Source: Pseudofrankia inefficax (GTDB lineage: Bacteria; Actinomycetota; Actinomycetes; Frankiales; Frankiaceae). Taken from it: a stretch of 64,000 bases of DNA. Position numbers and translations under genes: made by a program. Under the pieces are notes generated by a model that searched no databases, had not been told where the DNA came from, and worked only from the letters and a program-made list of their open reading frames with translations. Positions 54,745 to 62,984 of the stretch are shown piece by piece. Each line of letters opens with the position of its first letter. Position 1 is the first letter of the stretch. The stretch spans positions 7,874,001 to 7,938,000 of the forward strand of contig NC_014666.1 in the NCBI RefSeq assembly GCF_000166135.1. The letters are read 5' to 3'.

Positions 54745-57141
54745 ATGGGTATCGGCGTGCCCGTCGGACTGCTGGGTGATGGTCGAGCGGCGAGGTGGTT
54801 CGGCTTCGGGGTCGCCGCGTACGCCCTGGCGATGGCGGTCTGTGTGGTGGTGCTGCCAGCGGCTGCGCAGGACGTGGTGGTGCGGTACACCGGCTCGGTC
54901 GCGCTGGGGGTGTCGTGCTGGGTGTGCGTGGTGACGGCCCGGCGATGGCGTGGCGTGGAGCGGTGGTGGCGTGCGTTGATGGCCGCGACGCTGCTGGGTG
55001 GCGTGGCGGTGAGCGCGTTGCAGTTGCTGGGCTATCCGCGGTCGTCCCGGACGCTCGTGGAGCCAATCGGTCTGGCCGCGCTGGTGGTGCTGGCGTGGCT
55101 GGCGGCGCTGGTCGGCTTGCTGCTCTACCCGTCGGACCCGTTCGACGTGGCGATCCGCGGTCGGCAGGGACAGCGCGGCCAACGCCTCCACCTGATCACC
55201 ACTTTGGACGGCCTGCTGGTGGCCGGGGCCGTGTCGTTGCTGGCCTGGATCCTGATCCTGCGAGGGGCGGTCCACGCAAACACCGATGCGTCAATCTTGC
55301 TGTTCTACTTCGCGACGACCGCGGTCGGAACGGCGCTCGTCGTGGTGGTCTTCCTGATCGCGGCGTTCCGCCGCCCGCGGCGCCCCTTCGGCCTGCTGCT
55401 CCTGGGTACGGCGCAGGTCGCGTTCACGGTCTACTCCCTCGGCCAGGTCCGCGCGCAGATCGAGGGCCGGCCCGAGGATCTGGGCGTGGCCGATCTCGCG
55501 GTCGTCGTCGCGCCGCTGCTGGTCGCGTGGGCGACCTTGCTCCCACCGGTGACGGTCGCCGGTCGGGACGGGCGGGTGGCGGCGGGCCAAGGCCCGGTAC
55601 TGCGCCGTTGGTGGCATGTCCTGCTGCCGTATGTGCCGCTGGTCGCCGCGAGCGTCGTCACGCTGCTGGATCTGGACGCTAGACGTGGTCTGACCCCGGA
55701 ACTGTGGGCGATGCTGGGCCTGCTGGTCCTCGCCCTGGCCCGGCAGCTGACCACGTTGACGGACAACGTGCGGCTCATCGCCCGCGTCGAGCAGGACCAG
55801 ATCGCGCTGCGCCACCAGGCTTTTCACGATCCGCTGACGGGTCTGGCGAACCGGGCGCTGTTCAACGACAGGCTGGCTCAGGCGCTGGCCCAGCGGGCAC
55901 GCTCGCCGACCTCGGTCGCGGTGCTGTTCTGCGACCTGGACAACTTCAAGCACGTCAACGACGCGCTCGGCCACGCCGCCGGCGATGACCTGCTGTGCGC
56001 GACGGCCCGCCGACTCCTCGGATCCGTCCGCACCCGAGACACCGTCGCGCGGCTGGGCGGTGACGAGTTCGCGGTCCTGCTCGACGGGCAGACCGGCGAC
56101 CCGGTCGCCGTGGGGCGCCGGATCACCGACACCGTGTGCCGGCCGGTCAGCCTCGCCGGCTGCGATCACGCGGTGCGCGCCAGCGTCGGCCTCGTGATAG
56201 CAGACCGGGACGCCGGCCCGGTCGCCGCCGAGACACTGATCCACCGCGCCGATATCGCCATGTACGCGGCGAAAGCCGGGGGCACGGGCGGGCTGACGGT
56301 CTACGACCCGACCGCGATCGCGCCGGACAACACCTCGGCGCTGTACGCGGCGCTCGGCGCCGCCCTACGCGGCAACCCCGATGGCGGGGAGCTCGACGTC
56401 GACTACCGGCCCGTCGTCGCGCTCCCGGGGGGCGCGACCGTCGGGCAGCAGGCCCGGCTCACCTGGACCCACCCCAGGTTCGGCACGGTCGAGCCGAGCG
56501 ACATGCTGCCCACCACCCTCGCGGACGGTCTCGCGCCCACCCTGGAACAGCTGCTGCTGTCCCGCGCCTGCACCCACGCCGCCGACCACTGCCACCGCAC
56601 CGGCGACCTCCTACCGGTCCACGTCCCGGTCGCGGCCCGCCTGCTCGCCGACGACACGGTCACCGGCGAGATACGTGGGGCGCTCACGACCGCGCAGCTG
56701 ACGCCGCGGGCACTGGTCGTCGAGCTGTCCGCGACCACGAGGACCCGCGAGCTACGCACGGCCGCTCCCACGCTGCGTCACCTACGGCGCCTGGGTGTAC
56801 GGATCTCGCTCACCCGGCTGGGCGCACCCGACACCACCCTCGACGCGCTGCACCTCCTGCCCCTCGACCTCGCCGTCCTCGACACGTCCCTCACCCACCC
56901 GCCCAGCAGCACTGAGGAAGGCCGCCGGGCGGACCTGGTGCTCACTGCCCTGCTCGACCTTCTACGCGGCCTCGGGGTCGCCCTCGCCGCGACCGTCGAC
57001 AACGCACGCGCCGCCCACCGCGCCCACCAGCTCGGCTGCGCCTTTGCCACCGGCCCCCCGTTCGGCGACTGGCAACCCGACCCACACGACACCCGCGCGA
57101 CCAGCCGGCGGTGTACCGAGACAGAACCCCGTCGAACGTGA
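54745..57141 (+). CDS. Membrane diguanylate cyclase with degenerate EAL domain
   Basis: 798 aa from the ATG with GGGAGGGCGGGAG close upstream; the frame is open to 54568, but that section lacks a ribosome binding site. Residues ~15-350 contain about nine hydrophobic segments. The GGDEF domain spans ~360-520: D-P-L-T-G-L-A-N-R-A-L-F, F-C-D-L-D-N-F-K-H-V-N-D and the active R-L-G-G-D-E-F near 437. After it comes an EAL-like region (~540-780) without the E-A-L triad and with D-Y-R-P-V-V where catalytic residues should be, so it should not hydrolyse c-di-GMP. It probably makes c-di-GMP in response to a membrane or extracellular signal. Confidence 0.87.
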   Translation: MGIGVPVGLLGDGRAARWFGFGVAAYALAMAVCVVVLPAAAQDVVVRYTGSVALGVSCWVCVVTARRWRGVERWWRALMAATLLGGVAVSALQLLGYPRSSRTLVEPIGLAALVVLAWLAALVGLLLYPSDPFDVAIRGRQGQRGQRLHLITTLDGLLVAGAVSLLAWILILRGAVHANTDASILLFYFATTAVGTALVVVVFLIAAFRRPRRPFGLLLLGTAQVAFTVYSLGQVRAQIEGRPEDLGVADLAVVVAPLLVAWATLLPPVTVAGRDGRVAAGQGPVLRRWWHVLLPYVPLVAASVVTLLDLDARRGLTPELWAMLGLLVLALARQLTTLTDNVRLIARVEQDQIALRHQAFHDPLTGLANRALFNDRLAQALAQRARSPTSVAVLFCDLDNFKHVNDALGHAAGDDLLCATARRLLGSVRTRDTVARLGGDEFAVLLDGQTGDPVAVGRRITDTVCRPVSLAGCDHAVRASVGLVIADRDAGPVAAETLIHRADIAMYAAKAGGTGGLTVYDPTAIAPDNTSALYAALGAALRGNPDGGELDVDYRPVVALPGGATVGQQARLTWTHPRFGTVEPSDMLPTTLADGLAPTLEQLLLSRACTHAADHCHRTGDLLPVHVPVAARLLADDTVTGEIRGALTTAQLTPRALVVELSATTRTRELRTAAPTLRHLRRLGVRISLTRLGAPDTTLDALHLLPLDLAVLDTSLTHPPSSTEEGRRADLVLTALLDLLRGLGVALAATVDNARAAHRAHQLGCAFATGPPFGDWQPDPHDTRATSRRCTETEPRRT

Positions 57142-57260
57142 CACGGGCCGTCCGCGCACCGCTGTGGCAAAGGCCGAGACCGCGTCGTCGGGTCGTCGTC
57201 TTCGGGTCTGGCATCGTGGAGTGCAGGACGCCGCCTCGTGCCAGCCTCGGGAGAGTGATC

Positions 57261-57968
57261 GTGGGTTCTTCGCTCTACGCCGAGGTCGGTGGTCTGGACG
57301 GGCTGCGGCGGCTGTCCCCGGCGTTCTACGACCGGGTCCTGGCTGACGAACTGCTCGCACCCGTCTTCGCGCATTTCACGCCGACCCACCTCGATCACGT
57401 CGCGGTGTGGCTGGGCGAGGTGTTCGGCGGGCCGGAGGACTTCTCCGCGACACTCGGCGGCCATCAGGCCCTGTTGCGCAGCCACCTCGGCCTCGGGATC
57501 CGCGACGAGCATCGGCGGCGCTGGCTGGAGCTGATGGCGCACGCGATCAGCGAGATCCTGCCCGGCCAACCCGAGCTCGCCGCGACGCTGATGGCGTACT
57601 TCGAATGGGGCACGGCCATCGCCCCAGGACATCTCACAGAACCCGGCCGGCGCCGATCTCGGCGAACCCGGCCCCACCCCACGCTGGGGACACGAGGGCC
57701 TCGTCCACTGACCTGGCCGGCACCGCGATTGCGCCCGGCGCCGTGCCGCTGGCAGCAGGAACCCGCGCTGACTGCCGGCCGGGTTCCCTACGACGAGGGC
57801 GGTTGCCGTACGACGTCGCCTATCCGTACGCGGCAGGAGACGGTTGCCGCTGGGTCCCTGCCCGTTCCTGGTCGGGTCGGATGCTGGCGGCGTCGAGGCG
57901 GAATGAAAACGGACGGGCTGGGAGTTCGACGTTCATCGCAGTCTCGACCGCGGAGAGCAGATCATTGA
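57261..57968 (+). CDS. Truncated haemoglobin (group II-like) with C-terminal extension
   Basis: The GTG at 57261 has GGGAGA six bases upstream. Residues ~3-120 form the globin: L-Y-A-E-V-G-G-L-D-G-L-R-R-L, then F-Y-D-R-V-L-A-D-E-L-L-A-P-V-F, G-G-H-Q-A-L-L-R-S-H-L-G-L-G-I (proximal His in the R-S-H) and R-R-R-W-L-E-L-M. A group II haemoglobin binding O2 or NO for detoxification or redox sensing fits. The frame goes on for ~110 residues (Pro/Arg-rich, no family); either a real extension or the result of a lost stop codon. Confidence 0.82.
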   Translation: MGSSLYAEVGGLDGLRRLSPAFYDRVLADELLAPVFAHFTPTHLDHVAVWLGEVFGGPEDFSATLGGHQALLRSHLGLGIRDEHRRRWLELMAHAISEILPGQPELAATLMAYFEWGTAIAPGHLTEPGRRRSRRTRPHPTLGTRGPRPLTWPAPRLRPAPCRWQQEPALTAGRVPYDEGGCRTTSPIRTRQETVAAGSLPVPGRVGCWRRRGGMKTDGLGVRRSSQSRPRRADH

Positions 57969-58068
57969 GCCGGCCGCGGTGAAGGACGGCACCTGACGGA
58001 AGTGTCGCCCACCAGGCGGCCTCGTCTGGCGCGCGTCCGAACGGGACGACCGGCGGCTCAGGCATCTT
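57820..58068 (-). CDS. Small hypothetical protein, 82 aa (uncertain)
   Basis: An ATG at 58068 without a ribosome binding site; frame also open to 58227. Sequence such as E-A-A-W-W-A-T-L-P-S-G-A-V-L-H-R-G-R-L-N-D-L-L looks protein-like. It overlaps the 3' tail of the globin frame on the opposite strand, so one of the two is probably not real in that stretch. No family recognised. Confidence 0.35.
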   Translation of the reverse strand, partial: KMPEPPVVPFGRAPDEAAWWATLPSGAVLHRGRLNDLLSAVETAMNVELPARPFSFRLDAASIRPDQERAGTQRQPSPAAYG

Positions 58069-58282
58069 GTAAGCGTAGCGGCTTCGGCACGCTACGACTC
58101 GCGCAAGCGCCTGCTCTGCGATGGCCTGTGGCTGGGCCGCGGGCCGACCCTCCGTGGCGGGTGCGGCAGCACGGCGCGGCGGCCGAAGGCCGCCGCTGAA
58201 GCCGTACAGCAAGTTCGCGACGATCAAAGCCCGCGCGATTTGTCCGATCCCAGGTGATGCTTACTGGCCTGGGTCGGCCCGT

Positions 58283-60640
58283 TCACGGGGCGGTCTGGTG
58301 CAGGCGGTGAGCGAGGCGGGTGTAGCGGCGGCCCGCGGTGGCGGTGTGGACGGCGCGGCTGATGGCTTTGGTCGATCCGACGAGGACGACGAGTTTCTTG
58401 GCGCGGGTGATGGCGGTGTAGAGCAGGTTGCGTTGCAACATCATCCAGGCGCTCATCGTGACCGGGATGACAACGGCCGGGTATTCGCTGCCCTGGGAGC
58501 GGTGGATCGTCAGCGCGTACGCGTGGACGAGCTCATCAAGCTCGGTGAAGTCGTAGCTGATGGTCTCGCCTTCGTCGGTGCGTACGGTGAGGGTCTGCTC
58601 GACGGGGTCGAGGGCGGTGACGACGCCGAGGGTGCCGTTGAAGACACCGGCGGCGCCTTTGTCGTAGTTGTTGCGGATCTGGCTGACCTTGTCGCCGACC
58701 CGGAACACCCGCCCGCCGAACCGCCGCTCCGGCGTGCCGGGCCGGCCCGGGGTGAGCGCCTCCTGGAGCAGGCCGTTGAGCGTGCCGGCTCCGGCGTGGC
58801 CGCGGTGCATGGGCGCGAGGACCTGGACATCGGCGCGGGGATCGAGGCCGAACCGGCGCGGGATCCGGTTCGCGACCACGTCCACCGTCATGGCCGCGGC
58901 GTCCTCGGCTTCCTCGCAGGCGAACAGGAAGAAGTCCGCCATGCCCTTCACGTGGGGGAACTCGCCGGCGTTGATCCGGTGGGCGTTGGTGACGACGCCT
59001 GACTGGGCGGCCTGGCGAAACACCTGCGACAGCCGGACACGCGGCACGGGGGTGCCGTCGGCGAGCAGGTCACGCAGTACCTGGCCGGCACCGACGGACG
59101 GTAGCTGGTCGACGTCCCCGACGAGCAGCAGATGCGCTCCTGGCGCGACGGCGCGGGCGAGCTTGTTCGCCAGCAACAGGTCGAGCATGGAGGCCTCATC
59201 GACCACCACCAGGTCGGCGTCCAGGGGGCGGTCGCGGTCGTAGGCGGCGTCGCCGCCGGGGCGTAGCTCCAACAGGCGGTGCACGGTCGCCGCCGGGTGG
59301 CCGGTCAGTTCGGTGAGCCGTTTCGCGGCCCGACCGGTCGGCGCGGCCAGCAGCACCTTCGCCTTCTTCGCCGTCGCCATCTCCACGATCGCCCGGACCG
59401 TGAAACTCTTCCCGCAGCCCGGCCCCCCGGTCAGGACCGCGACCTTGCAGGTCAGGGCGAGGCGTACCGCCTCCCGCTGCGCCACAGCCAGCTCCACCCC
59501 CGTCCGGCCCTGCAGCCAGCGCCAGGCCGCGTCCCAGTCCACCGTGGTGAACACGCCGAGCCGGTCGGTGTCGGCGTGCAACAGACGCCGCAGCTGGCCG
59601 GCCAACGACACCTCGGCCCGGTGAAACGGCACCAGGTAGTAGCCGACGACCGGCACCGCCGGGTCCTCACCCGGCAGCTGTTCGCGCACGACCCCTTCCT
59701 CGGTGACGAGCTCGCCGAGGGCGTCGATCACCTGGGCGACCTCGACGGTGAGGATCTTCGCCGCGTCGGTGAGGAGCCGCTGCTCGGGCAGGTAGCAGTG
59801 CCCGTCGTTGGTCGACTCCGACAGCGTGTACTGCAACCCGGCCTTGATCCGCTCGGGGGCGTCGTGCGGGATACCGACGGCCTGGGCGATCGTGTCCGCG
59901 GTCTTGAACCCGATGCCCCACACCTCGCTCGCCAGCCGGTACGGCTCCCGGCGGACCACGTCCACCGACCCGTCCCGATACTTCTTGTAGATCTTCACGG
60001 CGAGAGACGTGGACACACCGACGCCTTGGAGGAAGACCATCACCTCTTTGATCGCCCGCTGCTCGTCCCAGGCGGCGGTGATCGCCTTCACCCGTTTCGG
60101 GCCGAGCTTGGGAACCTCGATCAGCCGGCCAGGCTCGGTGTCGATCACATCGAGGGCGTCGGCGCCGAAGTGGTCGACGATGTTCTCCGCGAGCCGCGGC
60201 CCGATCCCTTTGATCAGACCGGAGCCGAGATACCGGCGGATGCCCTGCACCGTCGCTGGCAGGACCGTCGTGTAGTCCTCGACCTGGAACTGCCGGCCAT
60301 GCTGGGGATGACTACCCCACCGGCCCCGCATCCGCAGGAACTCACCCGGCGCCGCCCCCAACAGCGACCCGACGACCGTGACCAGATCACCACCCCGGCC
60401 AGGATCGACCTTCGCGACCGTGTACCCGGTCTCCTCACTGGCGAACGTCACCCGTTCCAACGTCGCGTCCAACAACGTCCACCGCGCACCATCCGACCCC
60501 GGCACACCAGCCCCACCAGGCCGCCCACCACGACGCTGCGGCGACGGACCCGCCACGCCCGCCGCAGGGGCCGGGGGCCGCACCGCAGGCCCCACCGACG
60601 CCAACCCGGCCTCCAAACCCTCCGACACCCTCCGAATCAT
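58283..60640 (-). CDS. recD2: ATP-dependent RecD2-like DNA helicase
   Basis: 785 aa from the ATG at 60640; the frame is open upstream to 60730. An N-terminal RecD2 domain with the helix-hairpin-helix G-L-I-K-G-I-G-P-R-L-A-E-N near residue 140 precedes two SF1 helicase modules. Motifs: I, T-G-G-P-G-C-G-K-S-F-T near 410; Ia, A-A-P-T-G-R-A-A-K-R-L; II, D-E-A-S-M-L-D; III, L-L-V-G-D-V-D-Q-L-P-S; IV, R-L-S-Q-V-F-R; VI, Y-T-A-I-T-R-A-K. It unwinds DNA 5'-3' independently of RecBC. It appears complete and single-gene. Confidence 0.92.
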   Translation of the reverse strand: MIRRVSEGLEAGLASVGPAVRPPAPAAGVAGPSPQRRGGRPGGAGVPGSDGARWTLLDATLERVTFASEETGYTVAKVDPGRGGDLVTVVGSLLGAAPGEFLRMRGRWGSHPQHGRQFQVEDYTTVLPATVQGIRRYLGSGLIKGIGPRLAENIVDHFGADALDVIDTEPGRLIEVPKLGPKRVKAITAAWDEQRAIKEVMVFLQGVGVSTSLAVKIYKKYRDGSVDVVRREPYRLASEVWGIGFKTADTIAQAVGIPHDAPERIKAGLQYTLSESTNDGHCYLPEQRLLTDAAKILTVEVAQVIDALGELVTEEGVVREQLPGEDPAVPVVGYYLVPFHRAEVSLAGQLRRLLHADTDRLGVFTTVDWDAAWRWLQGRTGVELAVAQREAVRLALTCKVAVLTGGPGCGKSFTVRAIVEMATAKKAKVLLAAPTGRAAKRLTELTGHPAATVHRLLELRPGGDAAYDRDRPLDADLVVVDEASMLDLLLANKLARAVAPGAHLLLVGDVDQLPSVGAGQVLRDLLADGTPVPRVRLSQVFRQAAQSGVVTNAHRINAGEFPHVKGMADFFLFACEEAEDAAAMTVDVVANRIPRRFGLDPRADVQVLAPMHRGHAGAGTLNGLLQEALTPGRPGTPERRFGGRVFRVGDKVSQIRNNYDKGAAGVFNGTLGVVTALDPVEQTLTVRTDEGETISYDFTELDELVHAYALTIHRSQGSEYPAVVIPVTMSAWMMLQRNLLYTAITRAKKLVVLVGSTKAISRAVHTATAGRRYTRLAHRLHQTAP

Positions 60641-60999
60641 CCCGGCATAGACGCAGGTCACCGGAAGCGGGTGCGTGTCGAGGCTGCCGCCGTCGACCGC
60701 ACGCCGAGCCCGGGGGCTGTCCGCACGCACGAGGGGTGGCAGCCTTCGTGTTGCTCATAAGAAAAGAGGCCGCATTCGTCCAAAGCAGCGCAGATTCGCA
60801 TCTTGGTGAGACCGTCCGGCCGGGGACGCCCAGCAATGCGGGTTACCGCGAGCCGGGACAGCGGCCGGCGCCGCCTCACTCTTGCGGAATCTGTGGTGCC
60901 TAGCGGGCCAGTTGCCCGCGATCGATAGTTCGGGCGGGCAGCGAGCGGCTGTGAGCTTGGCCCCTGAGCACGGACACCTTTGAGGGCGCCCCCGTTGCC
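60641..60999. other. Gene-free stretch between recD2 and the IS element
   Basis: About 360 bases. Open frames here have shadow-type composition. The recD2 promoter is probably here. Nothing else recognised. Confidence 0.5.
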
Positions 61000-62239
61000 T
61001 GGACACGCTGGTCAGGAGTTCGCGGTCGGCTGGTGGGTCGCGGTTTCGAACTGTAGCGGGGTCTGCCAGTGGAGGGCGGAGTGGCGTCGGCGGCGGTTAC
61101 AGAACCCCTCGATGTACTCGAAGATGGCGTTGGCGAGTTCGACGCGGGTGTTCCAGCGTTGCCGGTTGAGCAGCTCGGTCTGCATGCGCCCCCAGAACGC
61201 CTCCGCGACCGCGTTGTCGTAGGCATCCCCGACAGTGCCCAATGACGGTAGGAGCCCGGCGCGATGGGCCCGTTCGGTGAAGGTCCACGAGGTGAACTGG
61301 GTGCCGTGGTCGGCGTGGATGATCCCGCCGGGGATCTGCCCGTCGCCGCTGCTGCGGGATTCGATCGCCATCCCGAGCGCCGAGGTCGCCAGTTCGGCGC
61401 GGGCTCGTGAGTCGATAGCCCAGCCGACGACGCGGCGGGAGAAGACGTCCAACACGACGCAGCAGAAGACCTTGCCTTCCCGGGTCGGGTGTTCGGTGAT
61501 GTCGGTAACCCACAGCTCGTTCGGCCCATCGCGGTGGAAGTCGCGCGCCACCAGGTCCGAGACCGTCACCGACGACGGCACCTTCTTCGCAGCCCGGCGC
61601 AGTGGCAGCCCGGCGAGGCCGGCTCTGCGCATCAGGACCGCGACCGTCTTACGGGACACGACCAAGCCCTGGCCGAGCACGAGCTCGGCGCGGACGCGGG
61701 GCGCCCCGTAGGTTTGCCGTGGCGCCTCGAACACGGCGGTGATCTGGTCGGTCAGCCAGGCCTGGCGGATCGCCCGGGCCGACGGCGGCCTGTTCTTCGC
61801 GTCGTAGAACCCGGAACGCGACACGCCGAGGATCAGGCAGGCCTGTTTCACCGGCACGCCCTCAGCGGCGAGTTCCGCCGCGAGAGCGAACCGTACTTTT
61901 GGGGGCACCACCTGCTCCACCGCGGCCGCCGCCTTCCGCAGAATCCTCACCTCGTTCTCCAACTCGACAATCCGCGCCTCGGCGGCACGCAGTGCGGCGG
62001 ACTCGACCGCCTTCGCCGACCGCGGCGCCACGCCGGCCTCGATCAGCTGCTGCGTTCTCCAGCCATGCAGGCAGGACTCGGACATGCCCAGCGACGCGGC
62101 GACCTGCGCCACGGAGCGGCCCGAGGCGACCAAGTCCAAGGCACGACGGCGGACCTCCGGCGGATACGGCTTCGGCACGATCAACAGCCTCCAACAAGCA
62201 GGCAGCCGAACCGCCGAACTCCTCACAGGCGTGTCCGCA
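61000..62239. mobile_element. IS3-family insertion sequence, about 1.24 kb
   Basis: TGGACACGC...AGGAGTTCG at the left end (61000-61022) matches TGCGGACACGC...AGGAGTTCG read inward from the right end (62239 leftward), giving imperfect terminal inverted repeats of about 23 bp. The left repeat includes the transposase stop codon. Length and gene layout fit IS3. No target-site duplication of 3-4 bases could be fixed, so the ends are accurate only within a few bases. Confidence 0.72.
61012..62178 (-). CDS. IS3-family transposase, OrfA and OrfB in one frame
   Basis: 388 aa from the GTG at 62178, with GGAGG eight bases upstream. Residues ~1-95 are the OrfA-type HTH and leucine zipper (Y-P-P-E-V-R-R-R-A-L-D-L-V-A-S-G-R-S-V-A-Q-V and E-L-E-N-E-V-R-I-L-R-K). 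Residues ~105-380 are the OrfB integrase with H-T-H-21-like and rve parts: W-V-T-D-I-T-E-H-P-T (first Asp), I-I-H-A-D-H-G-T-Q-F-T-S (second Asp) and N-A-V-A-E-A-F-W-G-R-M-Q-T-E-L (Glu). IS3 elements normally join OrfA and OrfB by a programmed frameshift; here they are already continuous. Confidence 0.9.
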   Translation of the reverse strand: MPKPYPPEVRRRALDLVASGRSVAQVAASLGMSESCLHGWRTQQLIEAGVAPRSAKAVESAALRAAEARIVELENEVRILRKAAAAVEQVVPPKVRFALAAELAAEGVPVKQACLILGVSRSGFYDAKNRPPSARAIRQAWLTDQITAVFEAPRQTYGAPRVRAELVLGQGLVVSRKTVAVLMRRAGLAGLPLRRAAKKVPSSVTVSDLVARDFHRDGPNELWVTDITEHPTREGKVFCCVVLDVFSRRVVGWAIDSRARAELATSALGMAIESRSSGDGQIPGGIIHADHGTQFTSWTFTERAHRAGLLPSLGTVGDAYDNAVAEAFWGRMQTELLNRQRWNTRVELANAIFEYIEGFCNRRRRHSALHWQTPLQFETATHQPTANS

Positions 62240-62984
62240 GAACAGGGGCAACATCAGTCCGGCCCACATCCACCAGGTTCGAGCCGGCTCTGCGTTTTGA
62301 AGGACGTAGACGTCGGTTCCTCGCGTACTCCTCTCCAACTCGCTCGCCAGGCCCGCACCATCTGGCAGTGCTGACACGTCCTGGCTTTGTCAGTGCTGCT
62401 CCCACCCTCCCCGGCACCACCCGGACCAGGCTGCCCCCAGCTACAATCAGCCTGCTGCGACAGGCCAAAGGCGAAGGTCTTTCACCCCCACTCGAAACAC
62501 AGCGCCTCGTGGCGCACAAAGCCAAACAAGAACGTCAGACCCACCACCGCAGCCATGATCACCGTGACTGCGTGAAACGCAAGACCACGCGCCTCAACCC
62601 GCGGCGGCGCGGTCACCGCGCACGACCCGGGAGCTCGAAACCAGCCTCCAGGACCAGCGTCCCGACGGAAAGCGCCTGGTCAGCGCTACAACCTTCTACA
62701 GCGTGCCCCGCCGGGGGCACGCTGTAAATGATCTTCGTCTGAATATTTGTGCTGGTAAAACAGGGTGAGCGATATCGCGGCTAACCCTGGCCGCTCAGGC
62801 CCGCAGGGGACCGCATCGGTCGCCACCAGCGGTTTTGCTGACCACGAGCAGGCGCAGGTCCGTGCCCTACGGGGGTAACCCCAGCAAGCACCTTGACGGC
62901 CGGCCCGAAACGCCGACCTACTTCAGCCGCCAGCTGGCGCAGGATGCTGTTGCTCGACTCGTCACAAGAGAGCCCTATTACGCT
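62240..62984. other. Gene-free stretch between the IS element and the kinase gene
   Basis: About 745 bases. No convincing gene was found; a 60-aa open frame at 62835-63017 and others are likely chance. A strong hairpin lies at 62697-62726. The remainder has mixed composition, suggesting decayed sequence. Confidence 0.5.
62697..62726. terminator. Strong symmetric hairpin
   Basis: TACAGCGTGCCCC (62697-62709), a GCCG loop and the perfect complement (62714-62726) form a 13-bp stem. It is bracketed by T/A-rich ends on both sides, so it could terminate either strand. It is the most stable structure in this gene-free stretch. Confidence 0.65.

Noticed and set aside
60900-61529. Separate 209-aa gene at the left end of the IS element
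   Set aside because: It lies on the same strand as the transposase in another frame, without motifs; an out-of-frame shadow.
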